Part shown: positions 7,934 to 16,982 of the stretch, piece after piece | Position numbering within the stretch: the first letter of the stretch is position 1 | How the letters are laid out: every line of letters starts with the position of its first letter | Source of the DNA: Streptomyces sp. WZ.A104 | Lineage (GTDB): Bacteria > Actinomycetota > Actinomycetes > Streptomycetales > Streptomycetaceae | Length of the DNA stretch: 64,000 nt | NCBI RefSeq assembly: GCF_002382885.1 | Contig: NZ_NWVL01000001.1 | Coordinates: 62,001-126,000 of the forward strand | Direction of reading: 5' to 3' | Notes under the pieces: model-generated | Told to the model about the DNA's origin: nothing | What the model saw: only the letters and a program-made list of their open reading frames with translations | The model's database searches: none | Position numbers and translations under genes: made by a program

Positions 7934-9205
7934 GTGGGCCTTGTCGTGCAGAAGTACGGAGGCTCCTCCGTAGCCGATGCCGAGGGCATCAAGCGGGTCG
8001 CCAAGCGAGTCGTCGACGCCAAGAGGAACGGCAACCAGGTGGTTGTCGTGGTGTCCGCGATGGGCGACACGACGGACGAGTTGATAGACCTCGCCGAGCA
8101 GGTGTCTCCGATGCCTACCGGCCGTGAATTCGACATGCTGCTGACCGCCGGTGAGCGGATCTCCATGGCCCTGCTGGCGATGGCGATCAAAAACCTGGGC
8201 CACGAGGCCCAGTCGTTCACGGGCAGCCAGGCCGGTGTCATCACCGACTCGGTCCACAACAAAGCGCGCATCATCGACGTCACGCCGGGCCGCATCCGGA
8301 CCTCGATCGACGAGGGCAACATCGCCATCGTCGCCGGGTTCCAGGGCGTGAGCCAGGAGGGCAAGAACATCACCACCCTCGGCCGCGGCGGGTCGGACAC
8401 GACCGCCGTCGCGCTGGCCGCCGCGCTGGACGCCGAGGTCTGTGAGATCTACACCGACGTCGACGGCGTCTTCACCGCGGACCCCCGGGTCGTGAAGAAG
8501 GCGAAGAAGATCGACTGGATCTCCTTCGAGGACATGCTGGAGCTGGCCGCGTCCGGCTCCAAGGTGCTGCTGCACCGCTGCGTCGAGTACGCACGCCGTT
8601 ACAACATCCCGATCCACGTCCGCTCGTCCTTCTCCGGACTGCGCGGAACCTGGGTCAGCAACGAGCCGCAAGGGGACCAGAAGGTGGAGCACGCGATCAT
8701 CTCCGGAGTCGCCCATGACGTCTCGGAGGCCAAGGTCACCGTCGTCGGCGTTCCGGACAAGCCGGGCGAGGCGGCCGCGATCTTCCGCGCCATCGCGGAC
8801 GCCGAGGTCAACATCGACATGGTGGTGCAGAACGTCTCCGCCGCGTCGACCGGCCTGACGGACATCTCCTTCACCCTGCCCAAGGCCGAGGGCCGCAAGG
8901 CCGTCGACGCCCTGGAGCGGACCAAGGCCGCCATCGGCTTCGACTCGCTCCGCTACGACGACCAGATCGCCAAGATCTCCCTCGTCGGCGCGGGCATGAA
9001 GACCAACCCGGGTGTCACGGCGGGCTTCTTCGAGGCGCTGTCCGACGCGGGCGTCAACATCGAGCTGATCTCGACCTCCGAGATCCGTATCTCGGTGGTC
9101 ACCCGCGCCGACGACGTCAACGAGGCCGTGCGCGCCGTGCACACCGCCTTCGGGCTCGACAGCGACTCCGACGAGGCCGTCGTCTACGGAGGCACCGGCC
9201 GATGA
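7934..9205 (+). CDS. ask: Aspartate kinase
   Basis: A 423-residue aspartokinase that makes 4-phospho-aspartate, the first step to lysine, threonine, methionine and diaminopimelate. The N-terminus [14 protein letters not shown] is the kinase signature. [19 protein letters not shown] lies in the catalytic domain, and two ACT regulatory domains fill residues from about 265 onward. I chose GTG at 7934 ([10 protein letters not shown]) with GAGGAG at 7923-7928; the frame is open to 7913. The gene overlaps asd by four bases (ATGA), so the two are translationally coupled. Feedback inhibition by Lys+Thr is common for this actinobacterial type but is not shown by the sequence. Confidence 0.97.
   Translation: MGLVVQKYGGSSVADAEGIKRVAKRVVDAKRNGNQVVVVVSAMGDTTDELIDLAEQVSPMPTGREFDMLLTAGERISMALLAMAIKNLGHEAQSFTGSQAGVITDSVHNKARIIDVTPGRIRTSIDEGNIAIVAGFQGVSQEGKNITTLGRGGSDTTAVALAAALDAEVCEIYTDVDGVFTADPRVVKKAKKIDWISFEDMLELAASGSKVLLHRCVEYARRYNIPIHVRSSFSGLRGTWVSNEPQGDQKVEHAIISGVAHDVSEAKVTVVGVPDKPGEAAAIFRAIADAEVNIDMVVQNVSAASTGLTDISFTLPKAEGRKAVDALERTKAAIGFDSLRYDDQIAKISLVGAGMKTNPGVTAGFFEALSDAGVNIELISTSEIRISVVTRADDVNEAVRAVHTAFGLDSDSDEAVVYGGTGR
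8671..8686 (+). promoter_or_regulatory. Possible internal start for the aspartokinase beta subunit
   Basis: AGGGGA (8671-8676) is followed after 7 bases by an in-frame GTG (8684, codon 251) at [12 protein letters not shown]. In Corynebacterium and Bacillus, class-alpha/beta aspartokinases use an internal start at the equivalent place to make a separate regulatory subunit. The presence of both site and start codon suggests the same here. Confidence 0.55.
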
Positions 9206-10275
9206 CCGAGCACCGCCCTTCGCTCGCGGTCGTCGGTGCGACCGGGGCGATCGGCGGTGTCATGCTCCGGATTCTCTCGCAGCACGCGGATGTCTGGGGC
9301 GAGGTCAGACTCGTCGCCTCGCCGCGCTCGGCCGGCCGCAAGCTGGTCGTGCGCGGCGAGGAGAGCGAGGTGCTAGCGCTCGCCGAGGACGTGTTCGAGG
9401 GCATCGACGTGGCCCTCTTCCTGGTGCCGGACGAGGTGTCCGCCCGCTGGGCTCCGATCGCCGCCGCCAAGGGAGCCGTCGTCGTCGACGACTCGGCGGC
9501 CTTCCGGCTCGACGACGACGTGCCGCTGGTCGTCCCGGAGGTCAACGCCCATGCCGCCCGGCTCCGGCCGCGCGGCATCGTCGCGTCCCCGAACTGCACC
9601 ACACTGTCGCTGATCGTCGCGGTCGGTGCGCTGCACGCCGAATTCGGACTGCGCGAGCTGATCGTCTCCTCCTACCAGGCGGTCAGCGGCGCGGGCCGGG
9701 ACGGCGTCGCCGCCCTGCGCGAACAGCTCTCCCTGGTGGCCGGTACGGAGCTGGGCACCCAGCCCGGCGACGTACGCCGCGCCCTGGGGGACCGGGATGG
9801 CGCGGCCGGGAGCCCGTTCGCCGCCCCCGTCGCGCTGAACGTCGTGCCGTGGGCCGGTACGGATGCCGGGGACGGCTGGTCCTCCGAGGAGATCGCCATC
9901 CGCCAGGAGTGCCGCAAGGTCCTGGGGCTGCCCGATCTGAAGACCACCGCTACCTGCGTGTACGTGCCCGTCGTCGCGACCCACTCGATGTCCGTCCACG
10001 CCCGCTTCGAGAACGAGGTGGCCGTCGACCGGGCCCACGAGATTCTCGCGACCGCCCCCGGCGTGGTGCTGTTCGACAGCCCGGCCTCCGGGGATTTCCC
10101 GACCCCGTCCGATGTGGTGGGCACCGACCCCACCTGGGTGGGCCGGGTCCGGCGCTCGATGGACGATCCGCACGCCCTGGAAATGTTCCTTTGCGGAGAC
10201 AATCTCCGAAAAGGTGCCGCTTTGAATGTGGCGCAGATCGCTGAATCCGTGGCTGCTGAATTTCCCCGAGGATGA
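9202..10275 (+). CDS. asd: Aspartate-semialdehyde dehydrogenase
   Basis: A 357-residue enzyme that reduces 4-phospho-aspartate to aspartate semialdehyde with NADPH. Visible features are the N-terminal Rossmann motif [16 protein letters not shown], the active-site segment [11 protein letters not shown] with catalytic cysteine 132, and [14 protein letters not shown] after it. The length fits the family. The start codon overlaps the ask stop (ATGA), so kinase and dehydrogenase are made together. The next gene, for a sigma factor, starts 272 bases later and is probably a separate unit. Confidence 0.96.
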   Translation: MTEHRPSLAVVGATGAIGGVMLRILSQHADVWGEVRLVASPRSAGRKLVVRGEESEVLALAEDVFEGIDVALFLVPDEVSARWAPIAAAKGAVVVDDSAAFRLDDDVPLVVPEVNAHAARLRPRGIVASPNCTTLSLIVAVGALHAEFGLRELIVSSYQAVSGAGRDGVAALREQLSLVAGTELGTQPGDVRRALGDRDGAAGSPFAAPVALNVVPWAGTDAGDGWSSEEIAIRQECRKVLGLPDLKTTATCVYVPVVATHSMSVHARFENEVAVDRAHEILATAPGVVLFDSPASGDFPTPSDVVGTDPTWVGRVRRSMDDPHALEMFLCGDNLRKGAALNVAQIAESVAAEFPRG

Positions 10276-10326
10276 TCGAACCTGTTTTGTAGGATCTGTG
10301 AACGCTCTATGAGCAATTTGCTGGTC

Positions 10327-10350
10327 TGAACCTCTTGAGCTGGGGCGTTG
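10327..10350 (+). promoter_or_regulatory. Possible ECF-type promoter before the sigma factor gene
   Basis: In the 272-bp gap between asd and the sigma factor gene, TGAACC (10327-10332) and CGTTG (10346-10350) are spaced roughly like the GGAAC/CGTT elements of ECF sigma promoters. Many ECF factors transcribe their own gene. The match is imperfect, so this is tentative. I see no gene in the gap. Confidence 0.25.
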
Positions 10351-10547
10351 TCATATCCGACGATGATCTCCCGGCCCTCTGCAACCGCATGTCGGCTGGG
10401 CGGCGTCTAAGTCGTCACTTCTTGCGCGGCCGGACGCTATTACGGGGCATTTGGGGAAGAGCGGGTACGTATGAGGGCATGTCGCACAGAGCTGAACGTG
10501 GCGCGGTCCGCGTACAACCCTGACGGGGGGCAGCGTGTCCAACAGGC

Positions 10548-11210
10548 GTGGCAGAGGTTCTCGACATCACAGTGGTGGGCCCGTTGCGAGGCGCGTCCGT
10601 GCGTCCGCTCCGGCGGCCCCGCGCGCCCGGCGGTATGCCGGTGATCGCGCCCATGCCCGCCGCGCGACCGGCCCAACTGCCCGCGCAGCGCGTGGGTGCT
10701 GACGAGACGGTGGCAGCTGGAACCACGGTCGACCATCTCACCGAGACCTACCGCGCCCACTACCGCTCCCTGCTCGGCCTCGCCGCCCTCCTGCTGGACG
10801 ACACCGCGTCCTGCGAGGACGTGGTGCAGGAGGCGTTCATCCGCGTGCACTCAGCTCGCAACCGGGTCCGTGAGCCCGAGAAGACCCTGGCCTACCTCCG
10901 CCAGACCGTCGTCAACCTCTCCCGCTCCGCGCTGCGCCGCCGCATCCTCGGGCTGAAGCTGCTCTCCAAGCCGATGCCGGACATGGCGAGCGCGGAGGAG
11001 GGCGCGTACGACCAGCTGGAGCGGGACGCGCTGATCAAGGCCATGAAAGGGCTCCAGCGGCGCCAGCGCGAGGTGCTCGTGCTGCGCTACTTCGCGGACA
11101 TGACGGAGGCCCAGGTCGCTGAGACGCTGGGCATCTCACTGGGGTCGGTCAAGGCGTACGGTTCCCGGGGCATCGCGGCGCTGCGCGTCGTGATGGAGGC
11201 CCAGACATGA
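10548..11210 (+). CDS. ECF-family RNA polymerase sigma factor
   Basis: A 220-residue sigma factor of the extracytoplasmic function group. After about 65 residues of basic/proline-rich extension comes region 2 (YRSLLGLAALLLDDTASCEDVVQEAFIRVH), then region 4 with a helix-turn-helix (REVLVLRYFADMTEAQVAETLGISLGSVKAYGSRG). It directs RNA polymerase to a small regulon. The start at GTG 10548 is uncertain, since the extension is not conserved-looking and a start further in is possible. The following gene overlaps its stop (ATGA) and encodes a membrane protein, the usual place for a sigma regulator. Confidence 0.9.
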   Translation: MAEVLDITVVGPLRGASVRPLRRPRAPGGMPVIAPMPAARPAQLPAQRVGADETVAAGTTVDHLTETYRAHYRSLLGLAALLLDDTASCEDVVQEAFIRVHSARNRVREPEKTLAYLRQTVVNLSRSALRRRILGLKLLSKPMPDMASAEEGAYDQLERDALIKAMKGLQRRQREVLVLRYFADMTEAQVAETLGISLGSVKAYGSRGIAALRVVMEAQT

Positions 11211-12484
11211 GCGGGCCCGACTTCCGGCCCGAGCGCAGGCACGAGAATGACCCGACGGGAAACGGAATGGTGAACGACGGGCCGGAGACGACTCCGCACA
11301 ACGATCCGGAGCGCCCGCACGACGAGAGCGCGGAGCCCGAGCAGAGCGAGCTCCCGGAACCGTCTCCGGCCACGCGGTCGGCCGAAGAGCGTGCCGGCGG
11401 CGGGAGCGGCCCGGGCTCAGTGGCCGAACTCTTCGCCGGGCGGCGCGGCGCATCCGCTCGGGGCGAGCGCGCCGAGCCGGAGGAGCTGGACGAGGTCGCC
11501 CTGCGTCGGCTGCTCCAGGGGGCAGTGGGGCAGCTCGAACCCTCCGAGGGGACCCTCGACCGTCTGCACCGAGCCGTCCCCGCCCGCCGGGCCAAGCGGC
11601 GGCAGGCCGTCGTCGGAGCGGCCGCGGCGGCCCTGCTGATCGGCACCGCCGTCCCCGCCTTCGTCCACGTCGCCGCCTCCGACAGCTCGTCCACCGCCGC
11701 CCCCGCCATCGCCGGACACGGTGAGCAGGCCCAGGGCGGCAACGGGGCCGATACGGGCCCCGCGGAGCGCGGCGATGTCGCAGCGGCGCCCACAGAGCGC
11801 CAGAGCGAGGGCGGTGTCGGCGAGCCCGACCCGCCCCGGAGCCCCTCCCCGGGCCTGGGCAGCGATCCGGACGCCACCGCGACCGGCGGCGAGGTGCCCG
11901 GCTCCCCGCACACCGGGCTCGCGGCCCTGCCCGTCTGCGACCCGGGTCAGCTCGGCGTCGCCTCGGCGGGGACCGACGCGCCGGACGCCGACGGCACGGT
12001 CTACGGCAGCTTCAAGATCGCCAACGTGTCCCGCTCGGAATGCGCGGTCAGCAGCAACGGCACCGTCGGCTTCACCGCCCTCGGCGCGGCGGACCCGCTC
12101 AAGATCGACGTGATCCAGCACGCGGCGGGCGACGCGGCCCCCGGCCTGCCCGACCCCTCGAAGGAGCCGGGCACGGTGCGGCTGAAGCCGTCCATGGCGT
12201 ACGAGGTGAAGTTCGCCTGGGTGCCGACGGACACCTGTCCGACCGTGGGTCCCTCACCGAGCCCCACCCCGTCGGCGGACGGCGCGGGCGGATCCGTGAG
12301 CGAGGGCTCCGGCCAGTCAGGCACGGACACCCAGTCACTGCGCGAGGACGACGGCGGGGGCACGGCAGAGGGCAGCGTCACCGTGACGCACACCCCGGAG
12401 ACGGGCGCGCCCACCGCGGAGACGAAGATCCCCAACGCCTGCTCCGGCACGATCTACCGCACAGGCATCCTCGCCACGTCCTAG
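11207..12484 (+). CDS. Single-span membrane protein, possible regulator of the adjacent sigma factor
   Basis: A 425-residue protein that overlaps the sigma factor gene by four bases. The acidic cytoplasmic part (residues 1-about 130) includes ELDEVALRRLLQGAVGQLEPSEGTLDRLHRAVPARRAKRR, followed by one hydrophobic span (AVVGAAAAALLIGTAVPAFV, about 135-155). A low-complexity linker and an outer beta-rich domain with four cysteines (CDPGQLG, SECAVSS, DTCPT, NACSG) follow. The layout fits an anti-sigma or sensor protein, but I see no zinc-binding HxxxCxxC anti-sigma motif. Role as sigma partner is inferred from coupling and topology. Confidence 0.7.
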   Translation: MSGPDFRPERRHENDPTGNGMVNDGPETTPHNDPERPHDESAEPEQSELPEPSPATRSAEERAGGGSGPGSVAELFAGRRGASARGERAEPEELDEVALRRLLQGAVGQLEPSEGTLDRLHRAVPARRAKRRQAVVGAAAAALLIGTAVPAFVHVAASDSSSTAAPAIAGHGEQAQGGNGADTGPAERGDVAAAPTERQSEGGVGEPDPPRSPSPGLGSDPDATATGGEVPGSPHTGLAALPVCDPGQLGVASAGTDAPDADGTVYGSFKIANVSRSECAVSSNGTVGFTALGAADPLKIDVIQHAAGDAAPGLPDPSKEPGTVRLKPSMAYEVKFAWVPTDTCPTVGPSPSPTPSADGAGGSVSEGSGQSGTDTQSLREDDGGGTAEGSVTVTHTPETGAPTAETKIPNACSGTIYRTGILATS

Positions 12485-12526
12485 GCCTGGGCCGTAGGCG
12501 GCCTCGCGGTCGTCCCGGGGCAGCCC

Positions 12527-13468
12527 TCAGGCCTCCGACGATTCCCGGGCCTTCGGGGCCGCGCCCTCCGGGGACTCCGGGGAATCAGAGGGCCCCGGGA
12601 CCGACGAGGCCTTCACGGCCTTCACGGCCTCCTCGGCCGACGGGTCCTCCGGCGCCGGGCCGTCTTCCGAAGCCGGCCCGTCCTCCGTCTCCGGGACGAG
12701 GCCGAGCGCTACGTCGCGGACGGCCTCGGCCTCGCGGCGGACCAGCCGGAACCACATGAAGAGCACGAACCCGGCGAAGACGAACCACTCGCCCGTGTAC
12801 CCCAGGTTCTGGAAGGCCTTGAGGTCGAGGCCACTGCCCTGCGGCGCCGCCGCGGGCACCGGCTTCATCGCACCGCCCGTGCCGGTCGCGCCGCCCGCCT
12901 CGGCCTCGGGAAGCGTCACCCACGCGTCATACACGTCGTACGGGACGAGGTTCACCAGGGTCGCGGCGCTGATCATGCCGAGCTGGCCCTCGGGCAGCCC
13001 GCCCCGCGCGTTGACGCCGTCGCTGTTGATGTTCTCGGACGCCTGGAGGTCGCCGGTCACCGTGACCTCGCCCTCCGGCGCGGCAGGCACCCGGGCGCCG
13101 CTCGCGGAACCGGGCAGCCACCCCCGTACCACCGGAAGGGCCTTGCCGCTGTCCGTACGCAGCATGTTCAGGACGTAGAAGCCCTGGCGGTCGTCCAGCT
13201 CACGGTCCGGCACCAGGAACTGGTCGGCGTACGTCCCCGTGGCGATGGCCGGGCGGCCGGACGTCACCTTGTCGACCGGCAGCAGCTCGTCCAGCGGTTC
13301 GGCGGCCCGGGTGCTCGGGTCGGGCTGCTTCGTCGCCTGCTCGTGCGACTGCACACGGTCCTCGAAGCGGCCGAGCTGCCAGGTGCCCATGAACACGCAG
13401 AACGGGATGGCCAGCACGACGAAGAGGTTGATCCCCCACCATCGCGGGGTCAGCAGGAACCGGTACAC
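12527..13468 (-). CDS. SURF1-family cytochrome oxidase assembly protein
   Basis: A 313-residue membrane protein with the SURF1 layout: an N-terminal span containing NLFVVLAIPFCVFMGTWQL followed by GRFEDR, a periplasmic-side domain with VTSGRPAIATGTYADQFLV and GFYVLNMLRTD, and a C-terminal span (EWFVFAGFVLFMWFRLVRR). SURF1 proteins help insert heme into cytochrome c oxidase. A long Pro/Glu/Ala tail of about 60 residues follows the second span. The start is GTG at 13468 (MYRFLLTPRWW) with GGAGG immediately upstream, closer than usual. It is convergent with the sigma/membrane-protein pair. Confidence 0.92.
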   Translation of the reverse strand: MYRFLLTPRWWGINLFVVLAIPFCVFMGTWQLGRFEDRVQSHEQATKQPDPSTRAAEPLDELLPVDKVTSGRPAIATGTYADQFLVPDRELDDRQGFYVLNMLRTDSGKALPVVRGWLPGSASGARVPAAPEGEVTVTGDLQASENINSDGVNARGGLPEGQLGMISAATLVNLVPYDVYDAWVTLPEAEAGGATGTGGAMKPVPAAAPQGSGLDLKAFQNLGYTGEWFVFAGFVLFMWFRLVRREAEAVRDVALGLVPETEDGPASEDGPAPEDPSAEEAVKAVKASSVPGPSDSPESPEGAAPKARESSEA

Positions 13469-13541
13469 CCCTCCAAGGTACGGTTCCCCGCTCCGGTACC
13501 CCGGAGCGGGGTCCGCCTACGCGCGCCTTCTTATCCGGCCC

Positions 13542-15401
13542 TTACGCCCCCAGGGCGTCACCGCCCCCCAGGTGCTTCAGGGCGAACCCCAGCTCCAGCC
13601 GGACCTGCTTGATCCGCTCCTCCACGACCAGCGACCCGTGTCCGGCGTCGTACCGGTAGACCTCGTGCACCGCGCCGCGGGCCGCGAGGCGGTCCACGTA
13701 GTTCTCCACCTGACGGATGGGGCAGCGCGGATCGTTGACGCCCGCTGAGATGTAGACCGGGGCGCGCACCGCGTCGACGTACGTCAGCGGGGACGAGGCC
13801 TCGAAGCGCTCGGGGACCTCCTCCGGCGTGCCGCCCAGCAGCGTGCGGTCCATCGCTTTCAGGGCCTCCATCTCGTCGTGGTACGCCGTGACGTAGTCCG
13901 CGACCGGCACCGCGGCCAGGCCCAGCGCCCAGGCGTCGGGCTGGGTGCCGAGGCCGAGCAGGGTGAGATAGCCGCCCCACGAACCGCCGGCCAGGACCAG
14001 CCGCTCCGGGTCCGCGAGCCCGGACTTCACCGACCAGTCCCGCACGGCCGCGATGTCCTCCAGCTCGATCAGGCCGACCCGGTGCTTCAGCGCGTCTGTC
14101 CAGGCGCGGCCGTACCCGGTGGAGCCGCGGTAGTTGACCCGGACGACAGCGAAGCCGTGGTCCACCCATGCGGCCGGACCGGAGGCGAAGGCGTCGCTGT
14201 CGTGCCAGGTCGGCCCGCCGTGGATCTCGAACACCGTGGGGAAGGGGCCGTCACCGGCGGCGGGCTTCTGCACGAGGGCATGAATGCGGCCGCCCGGCCC
14301 CTGCACCCACACGTCCTCCACGGGCACCGACGGCGGAGCCTTCGCGCCCGGCGGGTCCAGGACCACCGCACCGCTCGTCGACCGCACCACCGGCGGCTGC
14401 GCGGCCGAGGACCACAGATACTCCACGGTCCCGTCCGGGCGGGCAGTGGCACCCGACACCGTCCCCGCAGGGGTCTCCACGCGTACGGGCCCCGGGGCCC
14501 CCGGCTCGTACCGCCACAGCTCGCTACGGGCCTCGAAGCTGTGCTCGATGAGCAGCGCGGAGCCGTCCGGATACCACTCGGCGCCCACATCGCCCGGCAG
14601 ATCGACGGCGAGCGCGGTCTCCGTGCCCGCGACCGGGTCCCAGATCATCGGCTCCCAGCGGCCCCGGCGCTGGTGCCCCACGAGCAGCCGGGTGTCACCG
14701 GCCACCGGCGCGAACCCCAGCACCGCGAGCCCCAGTTCCTTCGTGCCACCCTCGGTGTCGTCCAGCTCGGCCACCGTGGAGCCGTCCGGGCGCACCACGC
14801 GCAGCGCCGAGTGCATCGCGTCGCCGTGCTCGGTGTGCTCCAGCGCGATCAGGGTCCCGTCGTGGGAGAGGTCGCCGACGCCCGCGGACTCCCGGTGCTG
14901 GTAGATCTCCACTGTCTCCACCGACTCCGAGGAGCCCCCGCCCCCGCCCGGCTTCCGCACCAGGTGGATCGTCGTACCGTCCTCGTCGGTCGAGCGGCCG
15001 ATCACCGCCGAACCGTCCCGCCCGATCGCGAGGCCCGCCGGATACGAGGGGGCGAGAGACGGGGCCACGGGCTCGTCCTCCCCGCCGCCGAACGGCTGGC
15101 GCATCCACACCCCGAACTCGTCGCCGTCGGTGTCGCTGAACCACCAGATGGCTTCGCCGTCGGGCGTCAGCACACCGTCGGTCGTGCCGTTCGGCCGGTC
15201 GGTGACCTGGCGCTGCCTGCCGCTCACCCGGTCCCACGCGTACAGCTCGTAGGTCCCGGTGGCGTTGGACACGAACAGAGAGCGGTCAGGCGCGTCCTCG
15301 GCCCAGTCGGGCAGGGACACCCGGGGCGCGCGGAACCGCTGCTCCCACTCCGGCGTGGTGGAGAGCTCCGGCCTGGTCGAGACGTTCGGTGATTCGCTCA
15401 T
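13542..15401 (-). CDS. S9-family serine peptidase (prolyl oligopeptidase-like)
   Basis: A 619-residue protein with an N-terminal beta-propeller (repeats such as LFVSNATGTYELYAWDRVSG, AIWWFSDTDGDEFGVW) and a C-terminal alpha/beta hydrolase domain. The catalytic serine is in LAGGSWGGYLTLL, the aspartate in SAGVNDPRCPI and the histidine in YDAGHGSLV. These enzymes cut short peptides after proline or as acylaminoacyl-peptidases. There is no signal peptide, so it is cytoplasmic. Upstream codons are open to 16232, but the protein similarity begins at MSESPNV; the ATG at 15401 or 15410 is the start. It is transcribed divergently from the methyltransferase gene. Confidence 0.92.
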   Translation of the reverse strand: MSESPNVSTRPELSTTPEWEQRFRAPRVSLPDWAEDAPDRSLFVSNATGTYELYAWDRVSGRQRQVTDRPNGTTDGVLTPDGEAIWWFSDTDGDEFGVWMRQPFGGGEDEPVAPSLAPSYPAGLAIGRDGSAVIGRSTDEDGTTIHLVRKPGGGGGSSESVETVEIYQHRESAGVGDLSHDGTLIALEHTEHGDAMHSALRVVRPDGSTVAELDDTEGGTKELGLAVLGFAPVAGDTRLLVGHQRRGRWEPMIWDPVAGTETALAVDLPGDVGAEWYPDGSALLIEHSFEARSELWRYEPGAPGPVRVETPAGTVSGATARPDGTVEYLWSSAAQPPVVRSTSGAVVLDPPGAKAPPSVPVEDVWVQGPGGRIHALVQKPAAGDGPFPTVFEIHGGPTWHDSDAFASGPAAWVDHGFAVVRVNYRGSTGYGRAWTDALKHRVGLIELEDIAAVRDWSVKSGLADPERLVLAGGSWGGYLTLLGLGTQPDAWALGLAAVPVADYVTAYHDEMEALKAMDRTLLGGTPEEVPERFEASSPLTYVDAVRAPVYISAGVNDPRCPIRQVENYVDRLAARGAVHEVYRYDAGHGSLVVEERIKQVRLELGFALKHLGGGDALGA

Positions 15402-15524
15402 GCCCTCCATCCAACCCGATCGGCCACCTCGCCGGGGACCCTGTGGACAACCCGTCCGCCGAGCCTGCCCCGGCCTGTGGATAACCACTCGCATCCCTGT
15501 CGGCACGCGGGTAGCTTGCGGCCC

Positions 15525-16367
15525 ATGTACTCCCCGACACCGGACGACTGGCAGGCGGCCAACCGCGCGCGCTGGGACGAGCGCGTGCCGATCCATGTGG
15601 CGAGCGACTTCTACGGCCTGGAGGCGTTCCGGGCGGGCAAGGACGCGCTGCGGGCCTTCGAGCTCGCGGAGGTCGGCGACGTCACGGGCCGGACCCTGCT
15701 GCACCTCCAGTGCCACATCGGGCTGGACACCCTGTCCTGGGCGCGGCACGGCGCCGCTCAGGTGGTGGGCCTCGACTTCTCCGAGCCCGCCGTCGAGACG
15801 GCCCGCGGGCTGGCCAGGTCCCTGGGGCTGGGGCCGGACCGGGCGGCGTTCGTCGCCGCCGACGTGTACGACGCCCCGGCAGCCGTCCCCGACCCCGCGT
15901 ACGACATCGTCTACACGGGCGTGGGCGCGCTGAACTGGCTGCCGGACATCGTGCGCTGGGCGGAGACCGCCGCCTCGCTGGTCGCCCCGGGCGGATTCCT
16001 CTATCTCGCGGAGTTCCATCCGCTGACCGACGTGCTGGACGACGCGACGGGTTCCGTGGTCACCGACGACTACTTCAGCCGTGAGGCCTGGGTGGACGAG
16101 ACGCCGGGGACGTACGCGGACTTCGACGCCCCCACGGTGCACAACCGCAGTGTCGAGTGGCAGCACCCGGTGGGCGAGGTGGTGACGGCCCTCGCGGCGG
16201 CGGGCCTGCGGATCGAGTTCCTCCACGAGCACGACGCCTCACTCTTCGCGCGGTTCGGCACGCTGGAGCGCCATCCGGACGGCCGCTACCGTTTCCCCGC
16301 GGACCGGCCGCGGATCCCGCTGATGTACTCGATCAAGGCCTCGCGCCCCACGGGACCTCAGGCATGA
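15525..16367 (+). CDS. Class I SAM-dependent methyltransferase
   Basis: A 280-residue protein. Motif I is a variant, GRTLLHLQCHIGLDTLSWAR, in which the usual glycine-rich loop reads QCHIGLDT, a form seen in one group of Streptomyces methyltransferases. VVGLDFSEPAVETAR is the acidic ribose-binding strand, and VYTGVGALNWLPD, with a Pro-Gly-Gly (VAPGGFLYLAEFHP) strand, follows. The ATG at 15525 (MYSPTPDDWQ) is preferred; the frame is open to 15477. The substrate is unknown. It lies 124 bases from the divergent peptidase gene. Confidence 0.88.
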   Translation: MYSPTPDDWQAANRARWDERVPIHVASDFYGLEAFRAGKDALRAFELAEVGDVTGRTLLHLQCHIGLDTLSWARHGAAQVVGLDFSEPAVETARGLARSLGLGPDRAAFVAADVYDAPAAVPDPAYDIVYTGVGALNWLPDIVRWAETAASLVAPGGFLYLAEFHPLTDVLDDATGSVVTDDYFSREAWVDETPGTYADFDAPTVHNRSVEWQHPVGEVVTALAAAGLRIEFLHEHDASLFARFGTLERHPDGRYRFPADRPRIPLMYSIKASRPTGPQA

Positions 16368-16426
16368 CCACAGCTCAGCAGCTGTCTCCCGGGTGATTGT
16401 CAGTGGTGGGGGTCACACTCGATCCC

Positions 16427-16888
16427 ATGACCGACATGACAGGCAGGACCATCGGAACGGGCCGACTGCGCGCGGCGGTGGAGAGGTTCTGGGCGGCGGC
16501 CGAAGCCCGCGAGTGGGACGCGTTCGCCGCGACGCTCGCCGACGACGTGGTGTACGACCTGCCGCAGACGCGGGAGCGGATCCGCGGCAAGGAGCGGTAT
16601 CTCCGGTTCAACCAGGAGTATCCGGGCGACTGGCACGTCCGGGTCGAGCGGATCGTCGCCGACGCGGAGGGCCGGCAGGCCGCAGCTCGGACGGGGTTCA
16701 CCGTGACGGGGGAGGGGCCGAAGGGGACGGGGAAGGGGCCGGAGGAGACAGGGAAGGGGCCGCAGGAGCTGGACGCCATCCACTTCTTCACCTTCGACGC
16801 TCAGGGGCTGATCACGGGGGTGACGGACTTCTGGCCCGAGTCGTACGAGCCACCGGCAGGCCGCGAGCACCTGGTCGAGCGCTACTGA
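16427..16888 (+). CDS. NTF2/SnoaL-like protein with repeat-expanded loop
   Basis: A 153-residue small alpha+beta barrel-type protein of the nuclear transport factor 2/SnoaL group: helix LRAAVERFWAAAEAREWDAFAATLADDVVYDLPQTRERIRG, then strands ending LDAIHFFTFDAQGLITGVTDFWPES. Such proteins bind or isomerise small ligands. Between two strands there is a block of three 7-residue repeats, TGEGPKG-TGKGPEE-TGKGPQE, encoded by 21-bp DNA repeats at about 16707-16769, which looks like a slippage-expanded loop. Start may be ATG 16427 or GTG 16397. It follows the methyltransferase in the same direction. Confidence 0.75.
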   Translation: MTDMTGRTIGTGRLRAAVERFWAAAEAREWDAFAATLADDVVYDLPQTRERIRGKERYLRFNQEYPGDWHVRVERIVADAEGRQAAARTGFTVTGEGPKGTGKGPEETGKGPQELDAIHFFTFDAQGLITGVTDFWPESYEPPAGREHLVERY

Positions 16889-16982
16889 GAACGGCGGTCC
16901 ACCGGTCGCCCGGTGAACCGCCGCACTGCAGTTCCGTCGTACGACCGTTTTGCCGTACGACTGTTCCGTGCGGTGGCCGGAC

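Noticed and set aside
15402..16232. 277 extra N-terminal residues for the S9 peptidase
   Set aside because: The extension is antisense to the methyltransferase gene and lacks family similarity; peptidase similarity begins near 15401.
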